A DNA stretch of 64,000 nucleotides from Chryseobacterium sp. c4a (GCF_009900745.1 NZ_WXVU01000001.1:434001-498000); one strand, 5' to 3'. Counted from the first letter of the stretch, positions 43,801 to 52,287 are shown. The notes: a model not told the origin generated them from the letters alone. Numbers and translations are program-made.

Positions 43801-43886
43801 GAATAATAACCAAAGAATCCCAGTAAAAGGAAGAGTGCCAACATCAGCCACCTCTTCTGTATAGAGATTGTCAAGAGTTTTTTCAT
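40776..43886 (-). CDS. CzcA/CusA-family heavy-metal RND efflux pump
   Basis: This 1036-residue inner-membrane pump has twelve helices in the RND layout and two large periplasmic loops. The charged motif in the fourth helix is DFGIIVDGAIVMLE, the CzcA/CnrA type that exports divalent Zn, Co or Cd; the CusA type that exports Cu(I) or Ag(I) has a different sequence there. DFLPELDEGSIWLQVQLPPGIS is the heavy-metal RND hallmark. The ion remains inferred. It is preceded by the adaptor (65 bases) and overlaps the outer membrane gene. Confidence 0.95.
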   Translation of the reverse strand: MKKLLTISIQKRWLMLALFLLLGFFGYYSWTKLSVEAYPDIADVTSQVVTQVPGLAAEEVEQQITIPLERALNGLPGMHVMRSKSTFGLSMITMVFDDGIDDYWARQRIQERLTDVTLPYGAQPGLDPLTSPIGEVYRYIIESNNHSLRELTDLQKFVIIPRIKQVSGIADVTNFGGITTQFQVELDPHKLEQYGLSLSEVTETISKNNVSAGGSMLPRGNLAYVIRGIGLVKDLNDLGKIVVKTENGVPVFLNDVGTLKYGNLERKGILGYTDRKRNYPESVEGIVLLLRGQNPSQVLEGVHQAIDELNDETLPPGVKIHPFLDRTDLVSTTLHTVSHTLTEGIVLVIIVLIVFLGSWRGALLVAITIPLSLLFAFILMHFTNIPANLLSLGAIDFGIIVDGAIVMLETILKKREENPEEPLEEKTITQRVIEVAKPIFFSTIIIITAYLPLFAFERVEKKLFTPMAFTVGYALLGALAVALLLIPGLAYVIYRKPQKIYHNKWLEKISAAYGKRIEKIMQTPKKVMIPVIIVLLSAGVLSYTVGKDFLPELDEGSIWLQVQLPPGISLAKAKEMSDTLRARTLKHSEITYMMVQAGRNDDGTDPWTASHFEVSVGIKPYDQWPSGKTKADLIKELAADYKEMPGFTVGFSQPMIDGVMDKISGAHSELVVKVYGEDFKETRRIAENVLSTLNKIPGSADLAIDQEPPLPQLQIIADRDKIAQYGLNVADVADLIEVALGGKAISQIFIGNKVYDISCRYTEDSRDTPDKIGNLMLTSASGAKIPLSQVAEVKLSTGESTITREMNKRHLTVKLNLRGTDLSSFLKKAQDKIEKDIKYDHEKYQIKWGGQFENQNRAYSRLAFIVPLALAIMFLLLYGAFGDFKQALVLMSIVPLALFGGMLALNIRGMSLNVSSAVGFIALFGVAIQNGVIMISHINDLRKKGYDLKLAVTKGAKDRFRPVLMTATVAVIGLFPASLATGIGSDVQRPLATVIVYGLMFSTILTLFVLPAIYFMAERRNEKQNLESDEALTYEN

Positions 43887-43951
43887 GTTCTTAATCGGTA
43901 TTATGTACAGTACAAATAGGTATTGTACTTTTTACATCAGTTCATTTTACA

Positions 43952-45055
43952 TTATTTTGCATCCAGCATATAAATTCCACCTTCGGTCATAATGGTGTCA
44001 CCTACTTTTAATCCGGAAGTAATTCTTACCATTTTCTGATCCGTTTCTCCGGTGGTAACCGAACGCTTGGCAAATTGATTTTTGCCTGTTTTAATCCAGA
44101 CATACTGAGAGCTGTCTTGCTGCATTAATGCACTGATAGGAATCATAATGGTTTTTTCAGGAGTAGTAGCAAAGTTGACAGTCGCATACATGCCGGGTTT
44201 TAATTTTCTATCCGGGTTATCGCATTCGATAAGGACTTTTATGCTTCGGGTGTTTTCATCTACTACTTCATTGATGTGGTATACTTTTCCGGTAATATTT
44301 CTGTCCGGATAAGCACTTACTTTTACAGAAACATGGTCTCCAACATTGACAAAACGGATATCTTTTTCCTTTGCATCCCCTGAAATCCAGACTTTGGATA
44401 ATTCGGCAATGATGATAACAGGATCAGCATCACTTTTAAGAAATTGGCCATTGACAATTTTATTGGAGATAATTTCTCCATTAATCGGGGCTCTTACGAT
44501 GAGAGGACTTCCGATACCTCCGCCTTTACTGTTATAAACCTTCAGGGCAGAAGAAGCATTGGAAAGTGATGTTTTTTTATTTTTGAAATCTGTTTCTGCT
44601 TCATCAAGTTCTTTCTGAATCCCGACTCCATGTTTTACCAGATCCTGTTGACGTTTGTAATTTTTCTCTGCAAGCTGTACATCGTTCAATGCATCTGTGT
44701 AATCTTTCTGAACGGAAAAATAATCAGAGGAAAGGATTTCAAAAAGTGGACTGTTGGCCGAAACATTTTGCCCAAGCCGAATGAAGGATTGTGTAATTCT
44801 TCCTGAAAAAGGGCTGGCAATCTCTGCATAATGATTGGGGATAGCCTGAATTGTTCCGGCAGAAACCACGCCGTCACTATGTTCTTGTTCAGAAACTATT
44901 TCTGTTTTTATTTTTTTGAATACCGGATTTTTTTCAGGAACGATTACATTTTCCCCCTTTACCAGGAGATCCTGATCCTGAGAATCTTCACTTTTGGAAT
45001 TTTTACAAGAGGTAATAAATGTCAAAAGTACTATTGTGAATACTATTTTTCTCAT
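43952..45055 (-). CDS. RND efflux periplasmic adaptor (CusB/CzcB-like lipoprotein)
   Basis: This 367-residue membrane-fusion protein has a lipoprotein signal (FTIVLLTFITSCKNSKSED, Cys17). It has a barrel-sandwich segment (SAGTIQAIPNHYAEIASPFSGRITQSFIRLGQNVSANSPLFEI), a helical hairpin (about 105-180), a second lipoyl half (SPLIVRAPINGEIISNKIVNGQF) and a beta-barrel/MP domain. It links the pump to the outer duct. It lacks the long His-rich tail of CzcB. It is the first gene of the operon and is controlled by the phased-repeat promoter upstream. Confidence 0.92.
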   Translation of the reverse strand: MRKIVFTIVLLTFITSCKNSKSEDSQDQDLLVKGENVIVPEKNPVFKKIKTEIVSEQEHSDGVVSAGTIQAIPNHYAEIASPFSGRITQSFIRLGQNVSANSPLFEILSSDYFSVQKDYTDALNDVQLAEKNYKRQQDLVKHGVGIQKELDEAETDFKNKKTSLSNASSALKVYNSKGGGIGSPLIVRAPINGEIISNKIVNGQFLKSDADPVIIIAELSKVWISGDAKEKDIRFVNVGDHVSVKVSAYPDRNITGKVYHINEVVDENTRSIKVLIECDNPDRKLKPGMYATVNFATTPEKTIMIPISALMQQDSSQYVWIKTGKNQFAKRSVTTGETDQKMVRITSGLKVGDTIMTEGGIYMLDAK

Positions 45056-45156
45056 ATAAGATGTTTATAACCACTAATTTAATTTTAATTTTTGTTTTAT
45101 TTCAATATAAGGTGATGTATGTTTTGAATACCTTAGATACTTGTTTTTTGTCGTTG

Positions 45157-45227
45157 CAAAAGTATTCCCATCCTTTCTGATAGCGGGTTAGAGAACCTTT
45201 AGAATGCCATTAGAAAATTATTAGAAA
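45157..45227 (-). promoter_or_regulatory. Activator-type promoter of the efflux operon with phased TTAGA repeats
   Basis: The -7 element TACTTTTG (minus strand, 45157-45164) matches TAnnTTTG; no TTG -33 is present. Exactly 23 bases upstream lie four direct repeats beginning TTAGA on the plus strand, at 45188, 45199, 45210 and 45221, an exact 11-bp period. This resembles a pho/OmpR-box in which an activator replaces the -33 contact. The same layout is found before mgtC. Confidence 0.72.
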
Positions 45228-45246
45228 GGATGAGATTTCTGAGAAA

Positions 45247-47919
45247 TTACAGCCATTGGCCAAATTTTTTAATGAACCATTGTTTCACAAACTGAGTAAG
45301 GATACAATATCCGGTAAGAATTCCTATCAGATAGGGAAAGTAGCTTAAAGGTAAAGGCTGCATTTTCAGATATCCTGCTAATGAGGTGAAAGGAATCAGT
45401 ATTCCGATCAGCATGATTAAGCTTGTTAATGCAACTACCGGTGTAGCGGCCCAGCTTTGGATAAATGGAATCTTTTTGGTTCTGATAATATGAACAATTA
45501 AAGTTTGAGACAATAACCCTTCCACAAACCACCCGGTTTGAAATAAACCCTGATGTTCCGGTGTATTGGCTTTAAAAATAAAGTACATCACAGCAAAGGT
45601 CACATAATCAAAAATGGAACTCAGAGGGCCAATATAAAGCATGAATTTCTTAATACTATCAGCTTCCCATCTTTTAGGTTGTTCCAGAAAATCCTTATCC
45701 ATGGTATCCCAGGGAATAGAAGATTGTGAAATATCATATAAAAGATTTTGAGTCAGAATTTGTAGGGGAAGCATTGGCAGAAATGGAAGCAGTGCGCTGG
45801 CACCGATCATACTGAACATGTTTCCAAAATTGCTGCTGGCTGTCATTTTAATATACTTAATGATATTCCCGAATGTTCTGCGCCCATAAATAACACCGCT
45901 TCTCAATACCATTAAGTCTTTTTCAAGCAAAATGATATCTGCACTTTCTTTAGCAATGTCTGCTCCTGTATCTACAGAAATACCAACATCTGCCTCTTTA
46001 ATGGCTGCTGCATCATTGATTCCGTCACCCATAAATCCTACCGTATGCCCTTTGGATCTTAATATCTTTACGATGCGTTGTTTCTGTAACGGGCTTACTT
46101 TGGCAAAAACGGAATATAAATCCATGTCTTTGCTAAGTTCTTCATCACTCATATCCTCCAATTGATCACCCAGCATGATCGTATTGATTGGAATTCCTAC
46201 ATCATTACATATTTTTTTAGCAACAATGTCATTATCTCCAGTAATCACTTTTACTTCAATCCCTAATTTATGTAAGGCTTTGATACTGGGCTCTGCTGAA
46301 GGTTTAGCGGGATCAAGAAATCCAATAAAACCTGTAAGGATGAGGTTATTTTCATCTGCAACAGAATAATTCAGTGGATGATTGCCTTCAAATTCTCTGA
46401 TGGCAACCAGTAAAACACGAAGTCCTTCTGCATTGAGTTTTTCAGACATTCTGATGATTTTTTCCTTCATAAGATCATCCAAAGGAATGATATTGTCATT
46501 TTCAATATGAAGGCTATGGTCATCACCCGGATCTAAAGCATATTTACACAAAGACAACATTTCTTCTACGGCTCCTTTTGAAATTATAAGGTGTTTTCCT
46601 TTTGAAGTATTTAGAATAACAGACATTCTTCTTCTTTCAAAATCGAAAGGAATTTCGTCTACTTTCAGGTAGAGCTCATCAGCTTTCATGAGATTATGAA
46701 CTTCGGCATGATCAAGAACAGCCTGATCTAAAAGATTTTTTAGTCCGGTTTGATGAAAGCTGTTGAGGTAAGCCCATTTCAGTACTTCATCATCTTCAAG
46801 ACCACGCACGTTGAGGTGGGTTTCCAGAACAATCTTATCAAGGGTAAGAGTTCCGGTTTTATCCGTACAGAGAATATCCATAGCGCCGATATTCTGGATG
46901 GCGTTCAATCTTTTAACGATTACTTTTTTCTTACTCATGTTAACAGCGCCTTTAGCAAGATTAGCAGTAACAATCATAGGCAGCATTTCAGGAGTAAGTC
47001 CTACTGCTACGGCAATAGCGAATAATAATGCCTGCATCCAGTCTCCTTTTACCACTCCATTGATCAAGAAAATAATGGGAGTCATGACCAGCATAAACCG
47101 GATCAGTAAAAAGCTTACTTTATTGACTCCGATATCAAATGCCGTTTCAGGTCTTTTAGAAATAAGGCTTCTGCTGATGCTTCCAAAATAGGTGAAAATG
47201 CTGGTGTTGGCAACCACAACGGTAGCTGATCCACTCACGACATTGGTTCCCATAAAACAGATGTTTTGAAGGGTGAGTGGGTTTTTATTTTTCGCATCAC
47301 GGATAGGAAATGCATTTTTTTCAACAGGTAAGGCTTCTCCGGTGAGAATAGATTCACTGATGAAAAGATCTTTGCTTTTTAAAATCCTGCAATCAGCAGG
47401 AACCATATCTCCGGCAGAAAGAATCACGATATCACCCGGAACTATTTCAGTGATTTCTATTTCTTCACTTTCTTTAAACTTTCTTTTGGTAAGACAGCTG
47501 GTTTTTACCATTTTTTTCAATGCTTCTGCGGCCTTATTACTTCGGAATTCCTGGATAAATCTTAAAACAGTACTGAACAATAGCATTACTGAAATAATAA
47601 TACTTGTACTGAGGTCTTTTTCTCCTTCAGGAACGAGGATTACATCGATGAATAAAGAAATAACAGCAATACATGCGAGTATATAATTAAAAGGATTAAA
47701 GAAAGAATGGGCAAATTGTTTTAACCATGAGGGTGCTTTTTGAGTGGCAATTTCGTTTTTACCGTAAATTTTCAAACGGTCTTTTACTGTGTTTTCGCTA
47801 AGGCCTTCTTCTGAAGTTTCAAGCATAGCATAAACCATTTTTTCGTTCTCTGAAGCGGCTTCTTTTAATTTAACAAGAGCGGCTGAGTTGAGATTTTTGT
47901 TGGAAGATTTTTTTAACAT
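45247..47919 (-). CDS. mgtA: Magnesium-translocating P-type ATPase MgtA
   Basis: This 890-residue P3-type ATPase has the TGEALPVEK actuator motif, the phosphorylated Asp in CTDKTGTLTLDK, the KVSPLQKQRIV and GDGINDAAAIKEADVGISVDTGADIAKESADIILL hinge region, and about ten membrane helices with the N- and C-terminal layout of MgtA/MgtB (SFFNPFNYILACIAVISLFID; NLLYDISQSSIPWDTMDKDFL). It imports Mg2+ at low external magnesium. It follows mgtC by 12 bases, an arrangement like Salmonella mgtCB. Confidence 0.95.
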   Translation of the reverse strand: MLKKSSNKNLNSAALVKLKEAASENEKMVYAMLETSEEGLSENTVKDRLKIYGKNEIATQKAPSWLKQFAHSFFNPFNYILACIAVISLFIDVILVPEGEKDLSTSIIISVMLLFSTVLRFIQEFRSNKAAEALKKMVKTSCLTKRKFKESEEIEITEIVPGDIVILSAGDMVPADCRILKSKDLFISESILTGEALPVEKNAFPIRDAKNKNPLTLQNICFMGTNVVSGSATVVVANTSIFTYFGSISRSLISKRPETAFDIGVNKVSFLLIRFMLVMTPIIFLINGVVKGDWMQALLFAIAVAVGLTPEMLPMIVTANLAKGAVNMSKKKVIVKRLNAIQNIGAMDILCTDKTGTLTLDKIVLETHLNVRGLEDDEVLKWAYLNSFHQTGLKNLLDQAVLDHAEVHNLMKADELYLKVDEIPFDFERRRMSVILNTSKGKHLIISKGAVEEMLSLCKYALDPGDDHSLHIENDNIIPLDDLMKEKIIRMSEKLNAEGLRVLLVAIREFEGNHPLNYSVADENNLILTGFIGFLDPAKPSAEPSIKALHKLGIEVKVITGDNDIVAKKICNDVGIPINTIMLGDQLEDMSDEELSKDMDLYSVFAKVSPLQKQRIVKILRSKGHTVGFMGDGINDAAAIKEADVGISVDTGADIAKESADIILLEKDLMVLRSGVIYGRRTFGNIIKYIKMTASSNFGNMFSMIGASALLPFLPMLPLQILTQNLLYDISQSSIPWDTMDKDFLEQPKRWEADSIKKFMLYIGPLSSIFDYVTFAVMYFIFKANTPEHQGLFQTGWFVEGLLSQTLIVHIIRTKKIPFIQSWAATPVVALTSLIMLIGILIPFTSLAGYLKMQPLPLSYFPYLIGILTGYCILTQFVKQWFIKKFGQWL

Positions 47920-47931
47920 GGCTTTTAATTG

Positions 47932-48630
47932 TTATAAATCGTTTTCAGTACCTATAATTTCCCAGCTTACCTTGATGACTTTATCTTCAATGGTAAGTCT
48001 GCTTGCTGTTTTTTCCATGAAACTGTCTTGTGGGGTAGAAGCATGAACTTCTGCCGTGATAATAGCATTTTCCGGAACACCGTTATCATCGCTGGTAAGA
48101 GATTTCAACAGGACTTTATCATTTCCACTCAATGATTGCATGAGCTGTACCCGAATATGATTTTCTACTTCGCTTTTGCATTTGATGCTAAGTAAATATT
48201 CAGTGTAGTGATTTCTGTTGTTGATATTGTTCCCTAGTTTTACTCCTAATGGTCGGAGAATAAGATGGGTGAGGATAATAAAACCACTGGTAATAGCAGC
48301 TTCAACGGGGAGTCCCAACGCGGAAAGTGCTCCTACAGATGCAGAACACCAGATAGTGGCTGCGGTATTGAGACCTCTTACGGTAAGACCGTCCTTCATA
48401 ATAACTCCACCTCCTAAAAAGCCGATACCACTAACAATGTAAGAGGCAATTCTTCCAGTGGCATCGCCTCCGATCCGAATGGATAGAAGAACGAATGCTG
48501 CAGAGCCAAGACATACTAGCGTATTGGTTCGGAGACCGGCACTTTTTTGACGCCATTGTCTTTCAAAACCTATGCTGGCACCCAGTGCGAATGCCGTGAA
48601 GAGACGAAGAGTAAATTCTAACGTATTCAT
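47932..48630 (-). CDS. mgtC: MgtC/SapB-family inner membrane protein
   Basis: This 232-residue protein has the MgtC membrane domain (RLFTAFALGASIGFERQWRQKSAGLRTNTLVCLGSAAFVLLS; SGIGFLGGGVIMKDGLTVRGLNTAATIWCSASVGALSALGL) followed by a soluble ACT-like C-terminal part of about 85 residues. In Salmonella MgtC modulates F-ATPase and growth in low Mg2+. Here it is the first gene of a mgtC-mgtA unit. The promoter carries the same phased repeats as the efflux operon. Confidence 0.93.
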   Translation of the reverse strand: MNTLEFTLRLFTAFALGASIGFERQWRQKSAGLRTNTLVCLGSAAFVLLSIRIGGDATGRIASYIVSGIGFLGGGVIMKDGLTVRGLNTAATIWCSASVGALSALGLPVEAAITSGFIILTHLILRPLGVKLGNNINNRNHYTEYLLSIKCKSEVENHIRVQLMQSLSGNDKVLLKSLTSDDNGVPENAIITAEVHASTPQDSFMEKTASRLTIEDKVIKVSWEIIGTENDL

Positions 48631-48738
48631 AACCTTTCTGTTTTTATGGCACTCAGCCGTATACAGAAAAGTATATTGCTGAATGTTAGTTGTTGTAATA
48701 ATGTGACGGATCAGTATCCATAGTGATTTTCTTTGCTG

Positions 48739-48816
48739 TAAAGGTATTGTGACTTATGATGAAAAGCTGTTAGAAAGGCTTTAGAATGTTATTAGAAAAC
48801 TATTAGAGAGCTTAGA
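48739..48816 (-). promoter_or_regulatory. mgtC promoter with phased TTAGA repeats
   Basis: The putative -7 element TACCTTTA (minus strand, 48739-48746) is followed upstream, after exactly 23 bases, by direct repeats starting TTAGA at 48770, 48781, 48792 and 48803 (11-bp period). A fifth is at 48812 after 9 bases. Repeats 2 and 3 (TTAGAATGTTA, TTAGAAAACTA) nearly equal repeats 2 and 3 at the efflux promoter (TTAGAATGCCA, TTAGAAAATTA). Confidence 0.7.
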
Positions 48817-48840
48817 GTAAGATTTTTGAAATAAAAATTA

Positions 48841-48869
48841 TATATTTGATAGTATCATATGATACTATC
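48841..48869 (+). promoter_or_regulatory. fic promoter with overlapping perfect palindrome
   Basis: TATATTTG (48841-48848) is a perfect -7 element. Starting at its last base is a perfect 22-bp palindrome, half-sites GATAGTATCAT (48848-48858) and ATGATACTATC (48859-48869), covering the expected transcription start. A repressor bound here would block transcription. The start codon used is therefore most likely the ATG at 48874. Confidence 0.65.
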
Positions 48870-48873
48870 ATTA

Positions 48874-49839
48874 ATGAAACCTCCTTATCAGATTACCCAT
48901 CAGATGTTATTATTAATTGCTTCTATTTCAGAGAGGATAGGGGCGATTAATGCCGCTCTTTTATATAAGCCTACGACGGAATTAAGAAAAAAAAATAGGA
49001 TTAAAACCATCCAGTCTTCATTAGAAATTGAAGGAAATACGCTTACAGAAGAACAAATTACAGCCTTATTAGAGAATAAAAGAGTAGTAGCCCCTCAAAA
49101 AGATATTCTTGAGGTTCAGAATGCTATTAAAGTATATGATCAGCTTATACTGTTTAATCCGTTTAAATTAAGAGATCTGGAAAAAGCTCATACTATTTTA
49201 ATGAATGGTTTAATTGAAAGTGCAGGTAAATTAAGAGCTACAAATGTGGGGATTGTAAAGGGATCAAAGGTAGAACATATTGCACCTGGAGGAGCTATGG
49301 TCGAAGGCTTAATGAAAGACCTTTTTAAGTACTTGAAAAATGATAAGGATTTGTTGCTGATAAAAAGTTGTGTTTTTTATTATGAATTTGAATTTATTCA
49401 TCCATTTATTGATGGAAATGGTAGAATGGGAAGGCTGTGGCAAACATTAATTCTTATGCAGCAATACCCTGTTTTTGAATTTTTACCTGTTGAGAGTTTA
49501 ATAAAGCAACAACAAAATACATACTATAATAAACTTTCAGAATCAGATAAAAAAGGAGATTCAACCCCTTTTATAGAGTTTATGCTCGGAATTATTCTGG
49601 ACGCTTTGGATGAAGTCCTGCAATCACAAAATAAAACGCTTTACACAGAAGATAGAATCTTATTATTTAAGGATAGTATCGGTAAGGGTAGATTTAGCAG
49701 AAAGGATTATTTACTCCATTTTAAAAATATATCTGCTCCTACGGCAAGCCGGGATTTAAAATGGGCTACTGAGCAGAAAATTTTAATCAAATTTGGAGAA
49801 CAGAGATTAACTGAATATCAATTTTTAGATTCTCATTGA
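48874..49839 (+). CDS. Fic-family AMP-transferase with winged helix (class II)
   Basis: With the ATG at 48874 the protein has 321 residues. The catalytic Fic motif HPFIDGNGRMGR runs from His176 to Arg187. The inhibitory-helix motif SLEIEG (residues 49-54, [S/T]xxxE[G/N]) lies before the Fic domain, so it is a self-inhibited class II enzyme and needs no separate antitoxin. Residues from about 270 (RFSRKDYLLHFKNISAPTASRDLKWATEQKIL) form a winged-helix DNA-binding domain. It may AMPylate a target protein and also repress its own gene through the promoter palindrome. The target is unknown. Chromosomal Fic proteins of this type are common in Bacteroidota. Confidence 0.9.
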   Translation: MKPPYQITHQMLLLIASISERIGAINAALLYKPTTELRKKNRIKTIQSSLEIEGNTLTEEQITALLENKRVVAPQKDILEVQNAIKVYDQLILFNPFKLRDLEKAHTILMNGLIESAGKLRATNVGIVKGSKVEHIAPGGAMVEGLMKDLFKYLKNDKDLLLIKSCVFYYEFEFIHPFIDGNGRMGRLWQTLILMQQYPVFEFLPVESLIKQQQNTYYNKLSESDKKGDSTPFIEFMLGIILDALDEVLQSQNKTLYTEDRILLFKDSIGKGRFSRKDYLLHFKNISAPTASRDLKWATEQKILIKFGEQRLTEYQFLDSH

Positions 49840-49854
49840 AACAGATTTACCAAT

Positions 49855-49898
49855 GGTTACAGATGAGTAATTTTACTTCTAATCTGTAACCCTCTTTT
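49855..49898 (+). terminator. Hairpin downstream of fic
   Basis: GGTTACAGAT (49855-49864) pairs perfectly with ATCTGTAACC (49882-49891), with further inner pairing. The following run is CTCTTTT, a weak T tract, so termination is likely but not certain. Confidence 0.6.
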
Positions 49899-50035
49899 AA
49901 GGTGAAATTTCAATACATTTGCTGCAAATCTCTTTTTATTATGGATCCCAGCAGTTTATAATTTATAGACAAGAGTTTGTTTTATCCCTTGCATTCTATG
50001 TTTAGGGTTATTTTTATGAATTATAAATAAAAAAA

Positions 50036-50887
50036 ATGAAAAAAATAAATATTGCAATACCTGCAACGCTTTTAGCAATTATCTGTGTGCAAGGCGGAGC
50101 ATCTATTGCCAAACAGCTTTTTCCGGCTATCGGAGCTATTGGAACAGTTACTTTAAGAATTGTACTTTCAGCCATTTTGCTGACCTTGATCAACCGACCA
50201 AAATTTTCCCAATTTAATGCACAAAAATGGAAATATTGCGCGATGTACGGGGTAGGGCTGGCTTGTATGAACCTTATTTTTTATATGGCAATTCAGAGGA
50301 TTCCTTTGGGATTGGCGGTTACTGTAGAATTTGCCGGGCCTTTGTTTCTTGCATTGGCATTATCCCGTAAAGTTCTGGATGTGGTGTGGGCACTATTAGC
50401 CTGTATAGGAATATTACTTATTGTTCCGTGGAAGAGTGATCATATAGATTTAGTAGGACTTGGATTAGCTTTTCTGGCTGGAATATTCTGGGCTATTTAT
50501 ATTGTAATGGGTGGAAAGGTTTCCAAGATCATGGATGGGAAAGATGCAGTAACCACAGGAATGTTATTTGCCAGTCTTGTGATTATCCCTTTTACGATTT
50601 GGGATGGTGCTGTTTTCAATATTACACCTGCTATTTTTGCAAAAGGATTAGGAGTTGCTATCTTATCGAGTGCTTTACCATTTTCACTGGAAATAATGGC
50701 TTTAAAAAGACTTCCCGCCAAAACATTCAGTATTCTGATGAGTTTGGAACCTGCATTTGCGGCTCTTTCAGGGTTGGTATTCCTTGCTGAAGAGCTAACA
50801 TTTTTACAATGGATTTCTATCGGCTGTGTAATTGCCGCAAGTATAGGAACCACAATATTCAATAAAACAGCCACGGCTCATAATTAA
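50036..50887 (+). CDS. EamA/DMT-family transporter (RhtA-like)
   Basis: This 283-residue inner-membrane protein has ten hydrophobic segments in two repeated EamA halves. Features such as GLAVTVEFAGPLFLALALSRK, DLVGLGLAFLAGIFWAIYIVMGG and LPAKTFSILMSLEPAFAALSGLVFLAEELT match the RhtA-like exporters of amino acids such as threonine or homoserine. The substrate cannot be read directly. Its stop is 5 bases from the convergent histidine kinase gene. Confidence 0.9.
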   Translation: MKKINIAIPATLLAIICVQGGASIAKQLFPAIGAIGTVTLRIVLSAILLTLINRPKFSQFNAQKWKYCAMYGVGLACMNLIFYMAIQRIPLGLAVTVEFAGPLFLALALSRKVLDVVWALLACIGILLIVPWKSDHIDLVGLGLAFLAGIFWAIYIVMGGKVSKIMDGKDAVTTGMLFASLVIIPFTIWDGAVFNITPAIFAKGLGVAILSSALPFSLEIMALKRLPAKTFSILMSLEPAFAALSGLVFLAEELTFLQWISIGCVIAASIGTTIFNKTATAHN

Positions 50888-50892
50888 AGATA

Positions 50893-52260
50893 TTAAGCTG
50901 TCTCAATCTCAAATACCACTATAAAAACAGTTGTATTATTTTCTGAGGTAACTTTAATCGCTGCCTGATGCAAATGAATAATTTTCTCGGTAAGGAAAAG
51001 CCCGATTCCGTGCCCTTTTTCTTTTTTGGAGTTTTCACTTCTGTAAAAAGGTTCAAAAATGTGAACTAAATCTTCTTTGGAAATAGTGATGCCGGTATTG
51101 GTAAAACTTACATAAAGTTTTTCAATATCTGCTTTAACATCGATGGAACATAAATGTTCTGGTGAATATTTACAGGCATTATCAATAAGATTATTGAAGG
51201 CAACCTGCAGTAGATATTCATTTCCTTGCATAGTCAGCTGGTGTTCCTCTACGGCATCATCAATATTCAGGGAAACTTTATAGGTCGAATTTTCTTTTAT
51301 AATCTTGGAATATGATTCCAGAAGGACTTCATCCATCCTTATTTCCGAGAAACTGATTTCATTAGGATCATAACTTGCCTTAGCGAGATCCATTAAACTA
51401 TTGGATAATTTAACCATATTACGTGCATCCTCTAAAGCAGATTGAATGGTTGATTGATATTCTTCCTTAGTTAGTTCTTTTTCAGAAGCCAGTTCTAACT
51501 CAGTGATAATTGCAGATAATGGGGTTCGAAGTTCGTGTGAGATATTGGAAACAAAATATTTTTGGGAGTCAAAAGAATTTTCAAGACGTTCCAGCATTCC
51601 ATTAAAATTCTGAGCAAGTTCATTAAGCTCATCTTTTTCTCCGGTGGTTTTAAGGCGTAGCTGCAACTTTCCGGCAGTAATTTTTTTGATCTGATTGACC
51701 ATTTCACTCAGAGGGCTCAGTGTTTTTTTGGAAAGGAATATCCCAGCCAGATAAATCAATAGCAAAATACTGATGAAAGAAGCAATACTGATGGTGAGAA
51801 GATGGGTAAGATATTCATATCCATATTTATCATAGGAAGCAGCGGTAACCGCGTAGGTATTTCCATTATGATGATATACCATTCCAACAACCTGTAAATT
51901 ATCTAGAAAGAAATTTATTTTCTTTTTCTTAAATATCTGAGTAAGCATTTCCGGTGTTTCTTTTACATAATCTACTTTAGCATCATCATGATAAACAAGT
52001 TGATCTTTAGAGTTATAGATAGCCACCTGAACTTCATTCAGAGTTCTGTTGTTATTTTTATACAGCTTATGCATTTCCTGCTCCGGCAGTGAGCTTTGGA
52101 AAAATAGATCAGCCTTGGCAATAGCTTCATTCTGCAGTTCGCCATAATAGGATTTTTCACGAGCTTCTTTGGAAGAATAATAGATGGTAATACTGTAAAC
52201 ACTTAAAAGCATTGCAGTGATTAATGTAAAAAGCAGGGTAAGCCTTGTTCTTATTTTCAT
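50893..52260 (-). CDS. Sensor histidine kinase (heavy-metal/CusS-like)
   Basis: This 455-residue kinase has a first membrane helix (8-30), a periplasmic sensor of about 120 residues, a second helix (about 153-175), a HAMP domain, a HisKA box with phospho-acceptor His242 in FVSNISHELRTPLSAI, and an HATPase domain with NNLIDNACKYS (N box) and KGHGIGLFLTEKII (G box). This is the layout of CusS/CzcS-type EnvZ-like kinases. It follows its response regulator by 27 bases. It is a candidate controller of the efflux and mgtC promoters. Confidence 0.93.
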   Translation of the reverse strand: MKIRTRLTLLFTLITAMLLSVYSITIYYSSKEAREKSYYGELQNEAIAKADLFFQSSLPEQEMHKLYKNNNRTLNEVQVAIYNSKDQLVYHDDAKVDYVKETPEMLTQIFKKKKINFFLDNLQVVGMVYHHNGNTYAVTAASYDKYGYEYLTHLLTISIASFISILLLIYLAGIFLSKKTLSPLSEMVNQIKKITAGKLQLRLKTTGEKDELNELAQNFNGMLERLENSFDSQKYFVSNISHELRTPLSAIITELELASEKELTKEEYQSTIQSALEDARNMVKLSNSLMDLAKASYDPNEISFSEIRMDEVLLESYSKIIKENSTYKVSLNIDDAVEEHQLTMQGNEYLLQVAFNNLIDNACKYSPEHLCSIDVKADIEKLYVSFTNTGITISKEDLVHIFEPFYRSENSKKEKGHGIGLFLTEKIIHLHQAAIKVTSENNTTVFIVVFEIETA

Positions 52261-52287
52261 GTTGACGAAAATTACACGTTTACCATA

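Noticed and set aside
48631..48740. Mg2+-sensing leader RNA before mgtC
   Set aside because: The leader is about 100 bases, without a convincing pair of alternative stems or a proline-rich leader peptide that I can identify.
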